From NCBI RefSeq assembly GCF_933775445.1, contig NC_065874.1, forward strand, positions 32,434,501-32,498,500: DNA of 64,000 nucleotides, given 5' to 3'. Both the position numbers and the translations under genes were made by a program. Below are positions 12,840 through 24,751 of this stretch, piece by piece. Position 1 is the first letter of the stretch. The number at the start of each line of letters is the position of its first letter. The notes under the pieces are model-generated. The model searched no databases, was not told where the DNA came from, and saw only the letters and a list, made by a program, of their open reading frames with translations. The stretch comes from Argentina anserina. Lineage: Eukaryota > Streptophyta > Magnoliopsida > Rosales > Rosaceae.

Positions 12840-13527
12840 ACATGTATACAATATAGTGGATTACATATATATTGTAAAAATGGTAATAAGTACATATATA
12901 TATAATTTGCTATATTATATACTGTTATGAATTCATTGGAATTAGTCATTTCGAATGACGAGAATTAAATATTGAGCATGTGATTTGATTTTTGTACAAT
13001 ATGAGGTGTGATTATTGTACGTGGTTTTAACATGAGTTTGTTAAAATGTTTTGTCTTCGGACGAGTTTTGTCTTCGGACGTGTTTATGAAATATGACATG
13101 TATATGATATAATGGATTATATATATATTGTATAAATGGTAAATATGTACATATATATATAGTTTGCTATATAATATACTGTTATGATTTTATCGTGATT
13201 ATGTCATTTTAATGACGAGATTTATATATCGAGCATGTGATTTTGATTTGTACAATATGATGTGAGATTATTGTACGTGATTTTAACATGGAGATTGTTA
13301 AAATGTTGATTTGTCTTCGGACTTGATTTTTGGTACAATATGATATGAGATTATTGTACGTGATTTTAACATGGAAATTGTTAAAATATTGATTTGTCTT
13401 CGGACTTGATTTTTGTACAATATGATGTGAGATTATTGTATGTGATTTTAACATGGAGATTGTTAAAATGTTGATTTGTCTTCGGACTTGATTTTGTACA
13501 ATATGATGTGAGATTATTATACGTGTT
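12840..13527 (+). repeat. Tandem array A in solo LTR 1
   Basis: A unit of about 245 bp (starting near 12840 and again near 13090) is followed by roughly three and a half units of about 83-94 bp, each holding TGTACAATATGATGTGAG and GTCTTCGGAC. Sister LTRs have fewer copies, so the array has expanded here. Confidence 0.75.
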
Positions 13528-13595
13528 TGACAAGTCGGAACCTAGTCTTTGGCCGAGCGAAAGTTACGATACAGTTAGAGCTCTAGTCTGTCTTC

Positions 13596-13880
13596 CATAG
13601 TACTACATGTGAGGTAACAGGTGGTTATCTGCACATGAGTACTCAGATTGTTTTGGATGTTGGGTAGCGGGTGGTTACCCAATATCAGCCATAGTACTAC
13701 ATGTGAGGTAACGGGTGGTTATCTGCACATGAGTACTCAGATTGTTTTGGATGTTGGGTAGCGGGTGGTTACCCAATATCAGCCGTAGTACTGCATGTGA
13801 GGTAACGGGTGGTTATCTGCACATGGGTACTTAGATTGTTTGGATGTTGGGTAGCGGGTGGCTATCCAATATCGGCGGTG
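13596..13880 (+). repeat. Tandem array B in solo LTR 1
   Basis: Three units of about 105 bp, each with GTGAGGTAACRGGTGGTTAT and GTTGGGTAGCGGGTGGYTA. The inverted copy at 25.37-25.56 kb has two units. Confidence 0.8.
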
Positions 13881-15700
13881 TATTACGAGAGGGGTAACAG
13901 ATGTGTACCAGCGTTCTTGGTACCCGCAATATAAATGCATTTAGGTAACCAGAAGGGTTACTTAATTTCTCATGAGCGTTTTATTTCATATTTCTTTGGG
14001 ACGACCAGATGGGCCGTCCATTGACTCATGAGTGCATTTATATTTGTTTGATTTCTGGATTTTCGTATATATTGATATGCGAGTTATATATTTTCATTTT
14101 ACTCATACGAGTTGTAAAGCTTACCGGGTTTGTGTTTACAATCCCGGTGCGCCAATTCGATGGTGTAGTGGATAACTCCGCATGTGTGGATTAGCGGGAA
14201 TTGACGGACCACTCAGAGGACTTGAAGTTATTTACCTCTAGCTTGTGTGGGGATTTTGTGTGACTATCTTATGAGGTTGTTGTGAGGATTATACATTTCC
14301 ATTTATTATAATGTTGAATTATAATTTGGTTTGTAATAATCGATTTGACTGAGTTGTATTTTGAACTCAGAGATGATCCGCTGTGGCATTTAAATGATTT
14401 CGATTTCATTGAAATTGTTTAGTGTTTAACGACGTTGAAATTTTGAGTTTTTAAGCTTGAAATTTTGGGGTCGTTACAGATTAATTTAATTTTATAATAA
14501 TTAAACTCATGGTATCGAAATAGATGATGAAGGATATTTGGAACAATCTATATGTTTCTTCTATTACAATAATTGGTACTAAAATTTTATTAATAGTAAA
14601 TTAAGTATATTATTATTTAAAGTCTGAGATGGTGGGATAGGCTCGGTCCCATCCTGATCTCGTCCCGATCCCGATGGGATTGATCCTGGGTGGAATGAAC
14701 TTTTAAAAACACAAATCTCGTCCCGATCCCGTCCTGAATAATGAGCACATTATATATCATATTATTCTCATTTATTTATATTTGTTAGTGACTTATTTTT
14801 ATTAGTTTGAGTCATTTAGTTTGATATTGTGTCATTATAAGTGTTTGTCTTACATTACTAAAATGTTAAATATATTGAAGCAATTTATCTATTTTCATAT
14901 GGTAAATTGAGTCCTTAATTTAATATGAGTGTTTTTCCCTTTTATTAAGCAAATAAGTTCACCACATTCTTCTTGTTCCCATAATATGTGTAGCCTACAA
15001 TTGATGTAATACATTTTCATTGCATTAAGTGTGTTGTATTGAAAATTTACCTTAGTCATCAATTGTTGAATTTACTTTTACTTGTTTGTTTCATAGGTAC
15101 ATACATAAAAATGGAAGCTAGCTAGAGCATGAATGATGCATGAGATAATCTCCCATGAAATAAGGTAGCTAGAGGCAAGCTTGCTTGAAAGAATGAATTA
15201 ACTTTTCACTCTTTCAAAGATTGTGTTCTTGGCATTCATCTTTTCCACATGGAAAATGAGAGAGAGAGAGAGAGAGAGGGCAAATGGAATATGATGAAGA
15301 GATGAGTGAAGTATGAAAGCATTTATGAGTGAAGACATTTTGCCATCAAACTTGAGAATTTTGAAAGAGGAAAAATCTGTAATGACCCGATTTTTCGGAA
15401 TCAAATTAATTGAATTCTTAGACTTTAATAAGTGTGTAAACTTATTTAAACTGCATTTATTTCGCATCGCGACGTTGTAAAATCAAAAACGAAACCGTCT
15501 TCGGAAATCTACTCGGAAAAACGTTATGTTTTCGTGATGCGAGAGTCGACTTTTACTCCGTCGCTCATTTCCGAAAACTTTCTTCACGAAAGTTGTAGAG
15601 CTCGTCAACACAATTTCGGGGACACGTTACACGTTCTCATCGGACGTCGTACACGAAAGTTATTAATGACGGAAGTTAGTTTTCCGATTTTGGAAGAGGG

Positions 15701-15708
15701 TATAAAAA
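15701..15708 (+). promoter_or_regulatory. TATA box of solo LTR 2
   Basis: TATAAAAA about 60 bp upstream of the CT-rich leader; same position as in the other copies. Confidence 0.6.
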
Positions 15709-15759
15709 GGGAATTGTCGAATTTAGGGTTTCTATTTTCGGAAACCCCTCATTCCGCTC

Positions 15760-15781
15760 TCTCTCTCTCTCTCTCTCTCTC
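15760..15781 (+). repeat. (CT)n run in solo LTR 2
   Basis: CT dinucleotide run just downstream of the LTR TATA box; shorter CT/GA runs occur in sister copies (24.18-24.24, 27.18-27.21 kb). Confidence 0.9.
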
Positions 15782-18700
15782 CCCGATTCTCCCTCTCTCA
15801 AATCGCCCCTCGGCGATTCACCATCTCCGGTCTCTGTGGCCCACACCACCTGCCCCAGGAGCTTCGCGCGGCCCACCGCAACAACCCTCGAGCTCGACAC
15901 GCCTCGCCTCGCCGCCGTGAAACCGCGCGACATCTCGAGCCCCTGCGAGTTCCGCCGCTGTTCAAACCCCACGCCCGCCGACGCAAGCTCTCGGCTCTCA
16001 TCGCTCTCCACCCTCAGACGCCGCATGCGAGCGATTGAGACTCGATTCGAGCCACAACACACCCTCCCCAAGGAATCGAGCATCGTCAGCGATCCAAGCT
16101 TCTCCGACGCTATTTCTGCATTCTTAGCTTCAATCTAGGTAATGATTTATTCGATTTGATGGTTGTGATGATTGTAAATGAATTTTGGGTTGAATTGAGG
16201 AGATTCGGAGGAGGAGGAGGGGAGAATCATACCGCCGCCTTAGGCGGCGCGTGAGGGAAGGTGAGGGGTGCAGGAGGCGGCCTTGGGCTGTGGAGGGGAA
16301 GGAGGGAAGGAAATGAGGGGTTTTGGGCGGCGGTGGGTGAGCTAAACGCCGGTTTTGGAATCGGCGCGTGGGCCCCACACGCGGCTGCCGGAGGTGGCGC
16401 ATTAACCACACGCGCCGCCACGTGCGGCGGCGCGCGAACAGTAAATTTTAAACATTAATTTTTGTAAAAAGTGATTTTTGTACGGTGAATGTAAAAAATA
16501 ATTTACTGACAGTAAATGTAAAATTATTTTACATACAGTAATTGTAAAAATAATTTCTGAAGCGTAAATCGGTATTTAATATTTACTAAGACAGTATTTA
16601 CGATGGAATAGTATGTACTCGTACAAGAATACGTAAATAGTATGTACTTATAAAGAAATACGTAAATAGTATGTACTTATACATAAATATATGAATAGTA
16701 TATATGTGAATAGTATATACGTGAACAGTAATTTCGTAAAAACCCGAAAATTGTTGAACAGTAAAACATTAGTACTGTTTCGGCATTTGAGGTTTTACGC
16801 AACGTTTCTAATCACATCTTATGCAATTTAGGTGATCGACAAAACAAGTAAGGATTTGCTTTCAGAATTGCGGAAATTACGCTCGCGAAATAAAGTAAGT
16901 AAAATCTCACAATGACGAATCTGCCCTTAGCGGAGATTCATAATTACACTTATTTAAAATGATTGAACTATGATATGTATATGATATAGTGGGCTGTGTA
17001 TGTGTATAATTAGTAAAATCGATACATATATATGAGTTGCTATATTATATACTATCATATTTCTTTTACAAAATAAGTTCATTTATAGCATTGATAATTA
17101 TTTATTTGAGCATGTCACTTGATTTTGTACAATAATATGTGATGATTGTTTTGTACGTGGTTTTAACTTGAGTTATGTTAAAACGTTTTTTGTTGTCTTC
17201 GGACGTGTTGGCTTGTCGAAACCTAGCCTTGGCCGGGCGACAATTACGATACAGTTAGAGCTCTAGTCTGTCTGCCGATGTACTATCATGGGAGGTAACA
17301 TATGGTTACCGACTTGTGAGTACCCATATTTTTGGGATTTTTGGGTGACATATGGGTTACCCAATGCTCGGCAGTGTACTACATGAGGGGTAACGGATAA
17401 GTACATGGGTCTCATGAGTACCCGTATTATAAATGTAATTGGGTAAACATATGGGTTGCCTGATTTCTCATGAGCACTTATATTTTCAAATATTATTGGA
17501 CAACCAGATGGGCCGTCCTTTGACTCATGAGTACATTTATAATTGGTTGTTTCAATATTTATTCTCGTATTACTATGCATGTTATCTTGTTGTTTTACTC
17601 ATACTAGCTGCAAAGCTTACCGGGTTTGTGTTTTGCAATCTCGGTGCACCTATTCGATGGTGTAGTGGGTAGTTCCGCAGGTGGGGATTAGCGAAATCAA
17701 CAGACAACTCTGAAGACTTTGAAGTTTTCTTATTTTATCTTGTGGTGAGGATTGATAGGATTTTTACATTTCCATTTGATATAATGCTTGAATTATAAAT
17801 TTAGTTTGTAATAATCAATTTGACTGAGTTGTACCATGAACTCAGTAATGATCTACTGTGATGATAAAATGATTTCGATTTATTGAGATTGTTTTAGAGT
17901 TTTCATAGCTTCGAATTCGAGTTTCATATACGAAATTTCGGGGTCGTGACAAAAATCATATTCACCTGGAGATGGAGCTAGAGAGAAGACATATTGCCAT
18001 CAAGCTTGAGAATTTTGCAAGAGGGAAAATCATATTCACATGGAGATGGAGCTAGAGTGAAGATCTTTATTTCCCTATAAATAGATGTTATTTCAAGAGA
18101 ATAAGAGGGGAGGAGAGTGAGGAGAATTTGAGAGACACATTGTTGCTCTTTGTTCTTCCATTTCCTTAGCTATTTTCCTATGTTGCATTTTATAGTTTTG
18201 AGCATGTTTTTAGTTTGTATTATGTATTGCTAAATTTCCTTAACTAGAGTTAAGGAGGAAACCATATTATGAAATAAGTTTTATTCAATTATCTATTGAT
18301 TTCCATAATCACATATTCCATGCATATGATTCTTGTTTTAATATGAATTAATAAAATCTTTGTTCCTTTCACCACTAATGTCATGCATTTTTGGTAGTTT
18401 GGAAGTCACTTTTATTAATCCATGCTTGGTTTTGTATCATATTAATATGAAATCCTTTGATCTCTTGTCATTCAAATGAGCTTGTTTAACATCGGATGCT
18501 TAGCAAACACTTTGATCTTTTATAGTTTCAATAAGTTTGTATACAAGTGATGCTTTGGTGTTCATAATTAAGAAGCGAAGAAGGGTCTACATTAGAATTT
18601 ATTCATGTGTGTTTCATTGATAAATCTTGAGAAATCATTATATTGATTTCTAGATTTCTACTCCTAAGTGGGAATTAGTATATAATATATCGAGACTTAT

Positions 18701-18949
18701 TGATTAATGTGGTGAAATATGATACCTTAGTTATTTCGTCATCAAGGTAATTTTTATCTCTTTATTTTGTCTTTATTTTAGCTACTTCATAACCAAATTT
18801 CATTCAACTAGGTTAGTGTTAATTAATTTAGATTTGATTAGCTTTTCCTAATATCATACATTCCCTGTGGGTTCGACCTCGCTCTTGCATCTCTGTGCTA
18901 CAATAGATTCGTGCGCTTACGAGTAACATTTTAGAACACATCAAGTTTT

Positions 18950-18967
18950 TGGCACCATTGCCGGGGA
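18950..18967 (+). other. Primer binding site, Athila/Tat type
   Basis: TGGCACCATTGCCGGGGA differs at two positions from TGGCGCCGTTGCCGGGGA, which pairs with the 3' end of tRNA-Asp and marks many Athila/Tat elements. It fixes the 5' LTR boundary just upstream. Confidence 0.75.
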
Positions 18968-19969
18968 TTGTAAAAATGGAAAACTAATTTCATTTAATTT
19001 GATTTAATTCTTCCACTAGTTATAGCTTAGTTTTATTCATTTAAAAAAAATAAAAAATTGCATCCATTTGTAGTCATCTCTTTTTGACTTTTGTTACATA
19101 TATATAAGTATTGCATATCATTTATATCAAATAGTCTATCTAGTTTTTGTTTTAGACCTACGTTTTAGCCTCACCACCTTTTCCTATTTCCATTTGTTTT
19201 TATTAACATAGTTGTTGTGTGAACTTATTAAATAACATAAAAAAAAGTTGACTAGCTTTGTTCACATTTCATGTGGTGCACGTAATATTAGATAACTTAA
19301 TTCACATCATTCACTTTTATAGACTATTATTTTCCCTATATATATATATTATTCTCACAATAGTTTCTTTTGTAGGAATTCTTGTTGAGTCAAAGAGGGG
19401 GAAATAGTTGAAATTGGAGTTTGAGGAATAAAGTACGACAAATGAAGGAAGATAAAAGCTAGAGTTGTCAGGCATTGATCGATAATTGGAGAACTTCTGT
19501 TGCCGGCACAAATTTGTTCTCTTTTCTGAGTGTGTCCTTTCTTATTTACTCATTTATTCATTTCTCTTGTAACTTGATTTATTTTGTCCATTATTGTATA
19601 TACTTATTTTCTAGCCTTTTTCTTTTTTAATTAATTAATTCAATATCAAACTTAAACTCAAGCCAAATTATAATCATAAAATTCATAAGACATTGACTTA
19701 GGTTTAACAAAGTTCTTAAGTCAATCCAATAAGTATCTTCTTAAAAGTGTGGTATAGCAACGTTCTTTAAGGCAACATCTTCGGTGTTTAAGAGAATTTG
19801 AGTTTTAAGTGGGACCATTGTGACCCCTCCAATCTTCCAGGAACACACTAGCCACATCTCTGGAAGCACTTAACTGGTAATTCTCTAATATATTTATCAG
19901 ACATTAGAGCCGTCATTAGGTAGATTCTAGTGAAAAAAAAAAACAAAAAACAATTAGTGTTATAGTTTT

Positions 19970-21385
19970 ATGTTTGGTCGTCCACTTAGTTTAGAGTTGC
20001 TGCCCTACGACCCTGAGATCGAGAGAACTGTTATGAAAAAAACTAAGGTAGTTGATCATATCATCACAATGGTAGAAAATTTAGAGCCCAAAACTCTAAG
20101 GGAGTATTTCGCTCCCATCACCACAAATTCCCCATTTTGCACAGTATTGCCTAACACTATTGCAGCTCATTCCGAGTTGAAGCCTCAAATTCTTCAACTA
20201 TTGCCCAATTTTCATGGACTAGATCGTGAGGACCCGTACATGCATGTCAAAGAATTTCTAGACATTTGTTCCACCTTCAAGTCCCATAACTTTTCAGATG
20301 AGTATGTCCGCTTGCGTCTGTTTCCCTTTTCCTTAAAAGATAAGGCGAAAGGTTGGTTGAATTCCCAACCACCAGGTTCCATCGCTTCTTGGGATGAATT
20401 AGTCAGAAATTTTTTGTCTAAATATGTTCCCATGTCCAGAACCAATTCCCTTAGGAGAAACATTTTTCCGACTTTAGGCAACAAGATGATGAATAGTTCT
20501 ATGAATCTTGGGAAAGATTCAAGGATTTAATTATGAAGTGTCCCCACCATGGTTTTGAAACATGGAGACTGATACAATATTTCTATAACGGTTTGACACA
20601 GTCAAACCGTCATATGATAGAGTCGATGAACGGAGGAGCATTTTTGAGCTTTAGAGATGATGAAGCTTATGAAGTTCTAGAGAACTTGTCTGAAAATTCT
20701 CAATAGTGGGATTTTTCTATTCAATATGATATGCATGTGAATGAACCCAAGAGAGGTGGTTTGTATAAGGTCAGAAGTAATTCTGATTTAGAACTAAAAA
20801 TCGAGAGTTTGTCAAAAAAAGTTGAGGCGTTAGCTTTAAGTAAAACCATAAGTTCAGTTAACCAAGTACAGTCCGAGGTCTGTTCTTTTTGTGAAAGCCC
20901 GATGCATTCTGCTCAAACTTGTCCATCCATGTGCAGCTACTCTGACAACCACACTGAGTAAGCCAATGCCCTGAACAATTTTAGGAAACCATTCGGTATT
21001 GCTTTTTTGAGACCTACAATCCAAATTGGCAGAACCACCCCAATTTTTCTTAGAGAAATAACCAACCTCAAGTGTTTGGTGCAAACCAAAATTCACAGAA
21101 TAATCAATTTCGCTCTCCTAATCAGCCATATCATTCAGCTCCTCAATCTAATCCATAATGTGTGGCACCACAGCCACACCAATCATCTTTGAAGGATTCC
21201 CTTCAAAAGCTCATGCAAGTCACTGGTCAAGCCATTTCAAAGTTAGAACAACAAATATGCCAGTTAGTAACTCTTGTTGGGGAGAGAGATAAAGGAAAAT
21301 TTTCAAGTCAATCGTTGCAAAACCCAAAATGGAAATTTCATATTAGTGATCCTTCGAGTTCTTTGAACTCTCATGAGCAAGTCTA
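19970..21385 (+). pseudogene. Decayed gag of Athila-like Ty3-gypsy element
   Basis: The first reading block (19970-20527) shows a retrotransposon-gag domain: LLPNFHGLDREDPYMHVKEF, then RLRLFPFSLKDKAKGWLNS. A frameshift near 20480 moves the rest (ESWERFKDLIMKCPHHG...) to another frame, where TAG stops occur near 20496 and at 20704. Next comes a zinc-knuckle-like CSFCESPMHSAQTCP (about 20880) and an Asn/Gln-rich tail. Broken by at least one frameshift and several stops, so not functional. Confidence 0.8.
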
Positions 21386-21859
21386 ATCTATCTCTAGTCT
21401 TAGGTCAGAAAAACAAGTTGATAACAAGGTTCAGTTACCTAACCCAGATGATGAAGCTACCCAAGAAAAATCCAAAGAATGAGAGACACGAATCTCTCCT
21501 GACGCTCAATCATCGGATGCCCCCAAAATCCAAACTCATCCTATAGTTGATCAGCATGTTAGGAGTTTTGTCCTGAAAGCTCCATTTTCTTAGAGACTAA
21601 TTAATCCCAAGAAAGATGTCCGATTTCACGAGATCTTAGAGGTGTTTAAGAGAGTCAAAATAAATATCTCATTCTTAGATGTCATTCAACAGGTACCCTC
21701 ATATGCCAAGTTTCTAAAATACCTTTGCACCCTTAAGTGAAAGACCAATGTTCCAAAGAAAGCTTTTCTAACAGAACAAATCAGTTCAATCATTCAGCGA
21801 AAATCTCTTGTCAAGTACAAGGACCCTGGTAATCCCACTATTTCATGTACCAAAGGAGA

Positions 21860-23196
21860 GAACCATTTCAAGAGAGCTTTGCTAGATTTATGGGTGAGTG
21901 TGAATCTATTGACATATTATGTATATGCGCAAATGGGTTTGGGTGGAATGAAACCGACTCATATGATTCTACAATTGGCAGATCGGTTGGTGAAATATCC
22001 TAGAGGTATTGTTGAAGATGTCCTCATTCAAGTTGACAAATTTTACTTTCATGTCGACTTCATAATCTTAGATACCCAGCCAATCTCAAACCTAAGTGAT
22101 GAAATTCCTGTCATTCTAGGTCGTCCGTTTCTAGCTACTTGTGATGCCAATATTAGTTGTCGGAGTGGTATGATGACAATTTCCTTTGCTAACATGACTC
22201 TAGATCTCAACATTTTCAGTATTAGCAAGCAACTAGTTGAGAATGACGACGTTGGTGAGGTCAATTTGATTGACAACTTAGTGTCAGATACGTTCCACCA
22301 ATCTAGCATTATGAACCCTTTAGAGGTATGCCTAGCTCATTTTGGTACTGATTTTGATTTCGACAAATCTATTGAAGAGGTCAATGCTTTGTTAGATTAT
22401 GTCCCACTCATAGATACTGCCAATTGGAAATCGAAGGTATAGCCACTTTCTTTGTTTGTGTCCCCTCTTATCCCTTCCATTGTCAAGCCTCCAAAGTTAG
22501 ACTTGAAACAACTGCCTGATACTCTCAAGTATGCATTTTTAGGTCCATCTGAGTCATTGCATGTCATCATTGCTTCTGATTTGAGTAATACTCAAGAAGA
22601 AAAATTGTTGACAATTCTTAAGGAGCATAAGGAAGCCATAGGATGGTCCATAGCTGACATTAAAGGTATTTCTCCTTCTGTCGTCATGCATATGATTCAC
22701 TTTAATGAAAATGCTAAGCCTTCTTGTGAATCACAAAGACGTCTGAATCTTGCCATGAAAGAAGTACAGCTGAAGTGTTGAAACTTTTAGATGTTGGTGT
22801 CATTCACCCAATTTCTGATAGTGAGTGGGTGAGTCCTGTTCAAGTTGTCCCAAAAAAGTCAGGTATCACAGTTGTTAAAAGCGATGACAATGAGTTAGTT
22901 CTCACAAGAATCCAAACTAGTTGGCGCGTGTGCATTGTCTACCGTAAGTTAAATGCCATGACGAGGAAAGATCATTTTCCTCTTCCTGTCATTGATCAAA
23001 TGTTGGAAAGGTTAGCAGGTCATGCATACTACTGTTTCTTGGATGATTATTCCGATTATAACCAAATTCTCATTGCACCAGAGGATCAAGAGAAAACCAC
23101 TTTCACTTGTCATTTTGGAACCTTTGCCTACCGTCGCATGCCCTTTGGGTTATGAAATGAACCAGCTACTTTTCAGCGGTGTATGAAGACAATCAT
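21860..23196 (+). pseudogene. Truncated protease-RT region, Athila-like pol
   Basis: The 21879-22439 block covers an aspartic-protease-like region ending in IPVILGRPFLATCDA; the active-site DLG has become DLW, so the protease is dead. After a stop at 22440, 22452-22780 covers the linker (EEKLLTILKEHKEAIGWSI), then a frameshift leads to RT N-terminal sequence (WVSPVQVVPKKSG, FPLPVIDQML, CFLDDYSDYNQI, RRMPFGL) with a TGA at 23153. It stops near 23196, before the RT YxDD box. RNase H, integrase and 3' LTR are missing. Confidence 0.8.
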
Positions 23197-23210
23197 ACAC
23201 CGTTGAAAAG
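23169..23210. repeat. Hairpin at the truncation point of the Athila-like pol
   Basis: Arms 23169-23186 and 23193-23210 (18 bp, one mismatch) with a 6-nt loop; the left arm is pol sequence coding TFQRCM, the right its inverted copy. Coding similarity ends here. Confidence 0.75.
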
Positions 23211-23824
23211 TAAATGAAGACAATTAATAACTAATAACAATACAAGCGAACACAAGAATTAATAAGATTCAGTCAAAATAGTTGACCTACGTCCTCCGAT
23301 GATGGTGATGGTAATGGTGGATCCACTAAACAAGAAGAAAATTACAACTAAATAACAATTCGGTTTTTCCACACTCTTAAATAATATTTCTTTTCACAAC
23401 CTAAATTCTCACAGTAAAGAACTCTCTAAATCACCTAAACTCTCAAAAACTTGTATCTCTCTAGATATCTGAACTCTTAATTAATCCATAACATATCATA
23501 CTCACAGAATTCCTCGAAACGCATAGCCTCTCCCAAGTGCTATACTCACCTTAGACATCTTTGCTCCCTAAACCAGGAGATACGATCCCTTGGGATGATT
23601 GCCTCGACCACATCTCGTTGACCATATTTAAAACATCATTCTAATGTGTTATTTATAAACTTACAATGTGTCAAACTCATAACAGGAATCCTAATTCTTC
23701 ACTCTAATGAAAACTCTAAGAATCTTAGATACACTATAATAGCTTACCTAAATCCTTCAAAAGTAATGAATCAAAAACAAACAATGAATCAATTTTGAGC
23801 TGCAATCCTAACACGAACTATATA
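23211..23824. other. Unassigned AT-rich sequence between elements
   Basis: No ORF, terminal repeat or known motif recognised. It lies between the truncated pol and solo LTR 3 and may be host DNA or remnant transposon. Confidence 0.4.
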
Positions 23825-24146
23825 TGTAATGACCTGATTTTTCGGAATCAAGTAATTTGAAATTTTAGAAATTTTTATAGTTTGTAAAATTTATTAAACG
23901 ACATTTGGTTTCCTTGCGACGTTGTAATTCGAAAACGGAAACGTTATCGGAACTTTTATTTAGAAAAACGTTATGTTTCCGCGACGTGAGAATCAAATTT
24001 TACTTCGTCGCACGTTTGTGAAAACTTCCTTCATGAAAATTATAGAGCTCGTTGATACGAGTTCGTGGACGCGTCACGCGTTCGAATCGGACGTCGGATG
24101 TGAAAATTATTAATGTCGGAAGTTAGTTTCTAATTTTGGAAACGAG

Positions 24147-24156
24147 TATAAAAAGG
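24147..24156 (+). promoter_or_regulatory. TATA box of solo LTR 3
   Basis: TATAAAAAGG at the position equivalent to the other copies. Confidence 0.6.
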
Positions 24157-24635
24157 AAGTTTTTGAGATTAGAGTTTCCATTTTCGGAAACCCCTCTCTC
24201 TCTCCTCACCCTGCCTCCCTCTTTTCTCTCTCTCCCCGATTTCTCTCCCTTTCACTCAAAAATTTCGCCGTCGGCGATCTCCATCTCTAGGCCGTCGTGG
24301 CTCTCACTGCCAGCTTCTAGAGCACCGCAGGGACCTCCGCAGCATACTCTGAAGTCGACACGCTGTCCCGCGCCGCCGTGAGTCCCTGCACTCCAACCCG
24401 AGGTCTGCAAAATCCCTCTGCCGCTGTCGTGCTTCACTCCGACGATCTCCCGATGGTCCTCAAGCCCTATCGAGGTAAGGGTTTGTGTTATTGGTGGTTT
24501 TGTGTGTGATTTGGATGGATTTGTGGAGGATGAGAGGAGATCGGAGGAGGAGGAAAGGAGGGGAGGATACTGCCACCTTAGGCGGCGCGTGTGGGTGCGT
24601 GGAGGAGTTAGGAGCCGGCAGGAGGTCGTGGAGGA

Positions 24636-24751
24636 GGATAGGAAGGAAAAATGAGTGGTTTTAGGGCGGCAGTGGCGTGCTACGCGCCGGTGTTAGAGTC
24701 GGCGTGTGGGCCCCACGCGCTGCCATAGTGAGCGCCATGTGCGATCGCCGA
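24636..24751 (+). repeat. 116-bp direct repeat, copy 1
   Basis: Nearly identical to 27599-27714 (three differences by eye). The two copies flank the inverted LTR insertion exactly. Confidence 0.85.

Larger units (their letters stand above)
11573..14478 (+). mobile_element. Solo LTR 1 of a large-LTR family (2906 bp)
   Basis: Begins TGTAATAACCC and ends GGGGTCGTTACA, flanked on both sides by the 5-bp direct repeat GATTA, so it is a complete solo LTR left by LTR-LTR recombination. It contains a TATA box at 11893, GC-rich transcribed-like sequence at 11.95-12.2 kb, short CAGTAA-type repeats at 12.4-12.6 kb, and two tandem arrays (12.84-13.53 and 13.60-13.88 kb). No gag or pol accompanies it. The TGTAAYGACCC/GGGTCGTTACA termini resemble Ty3-gypsy chromovirus LTRs, an unproven suggestion. 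Confidence 0.85.
11049..14745. mobile_element. Degenerate hAT-like fragments split by a solo LTR
   Basis: Left piece starts TAGGGATGGGCA (11049) and is rich in CGGGACGG/CCCGTCCC motifs to about 11220; a similar motif set (GGTCCCATCC, GTCCCGATCCCG) lies at 14640-14745, after the solo LTR at 11573-14478. The TAGGGRTGGGCA end is typical of hAT elements. A matching right terminus was not found, so boundaries and class are tentative. Confidence 0.3.
15378..17951 (+). mobile_element. Solo LTR 2 of the large-LTR family (2574 bp)
   Basis: Begins TGTAATGACCCG and ends GGGGTCGTGACA. The flanks share AAAATC on both sides (5-6 bp; exact length blurred by an A run), supporting a solo LTR inserted in the Athila-like 5' LTR. 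It holds a TATA box at 15701, a (CT)n run at 15760-15781 and a GC-rich leader-like block. ORFs on both strands at 15.5-16.4 kb are low-complexity by-products of this block and are not called. Confidence 0.85.
14783..18940 (+). mobile_element. Putative 5' LTR of Athila-like element, split by solo LTR 2
   Basis: The candidate LTR runs from TGTTAGTGAC (14783) to TTAGAACACA (18940), about 1.6 kb once the 2.6-kb solo LTR 2 is removed. The right edge is supported by a primer-binding-site-like sequence ten bases downstream. A roughly 73-bp unit with CTTGAGAATTTTG is tandemly repeated on both sides of the insertion (15332-15377, 17958-18060). The left edge is a guess because no 3' LTR is present for comparison. 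Confidence 0.45.

Noticed and set aside
13596..13880. Spaced direct repeats resembling an array with spacers
   Set aside because: Units are contiguous, about 105 bp, and belong to an LTR in a plant genome; not a CRISPR array.
15534..16411. Several ORFs of 90-135 codons around 15.5-16.4 kb
   Set aside because: They fall inside a solo LTR, in CT- and GC-rich leader-like sequence present in all sister LTRs, without conserved reading frame.
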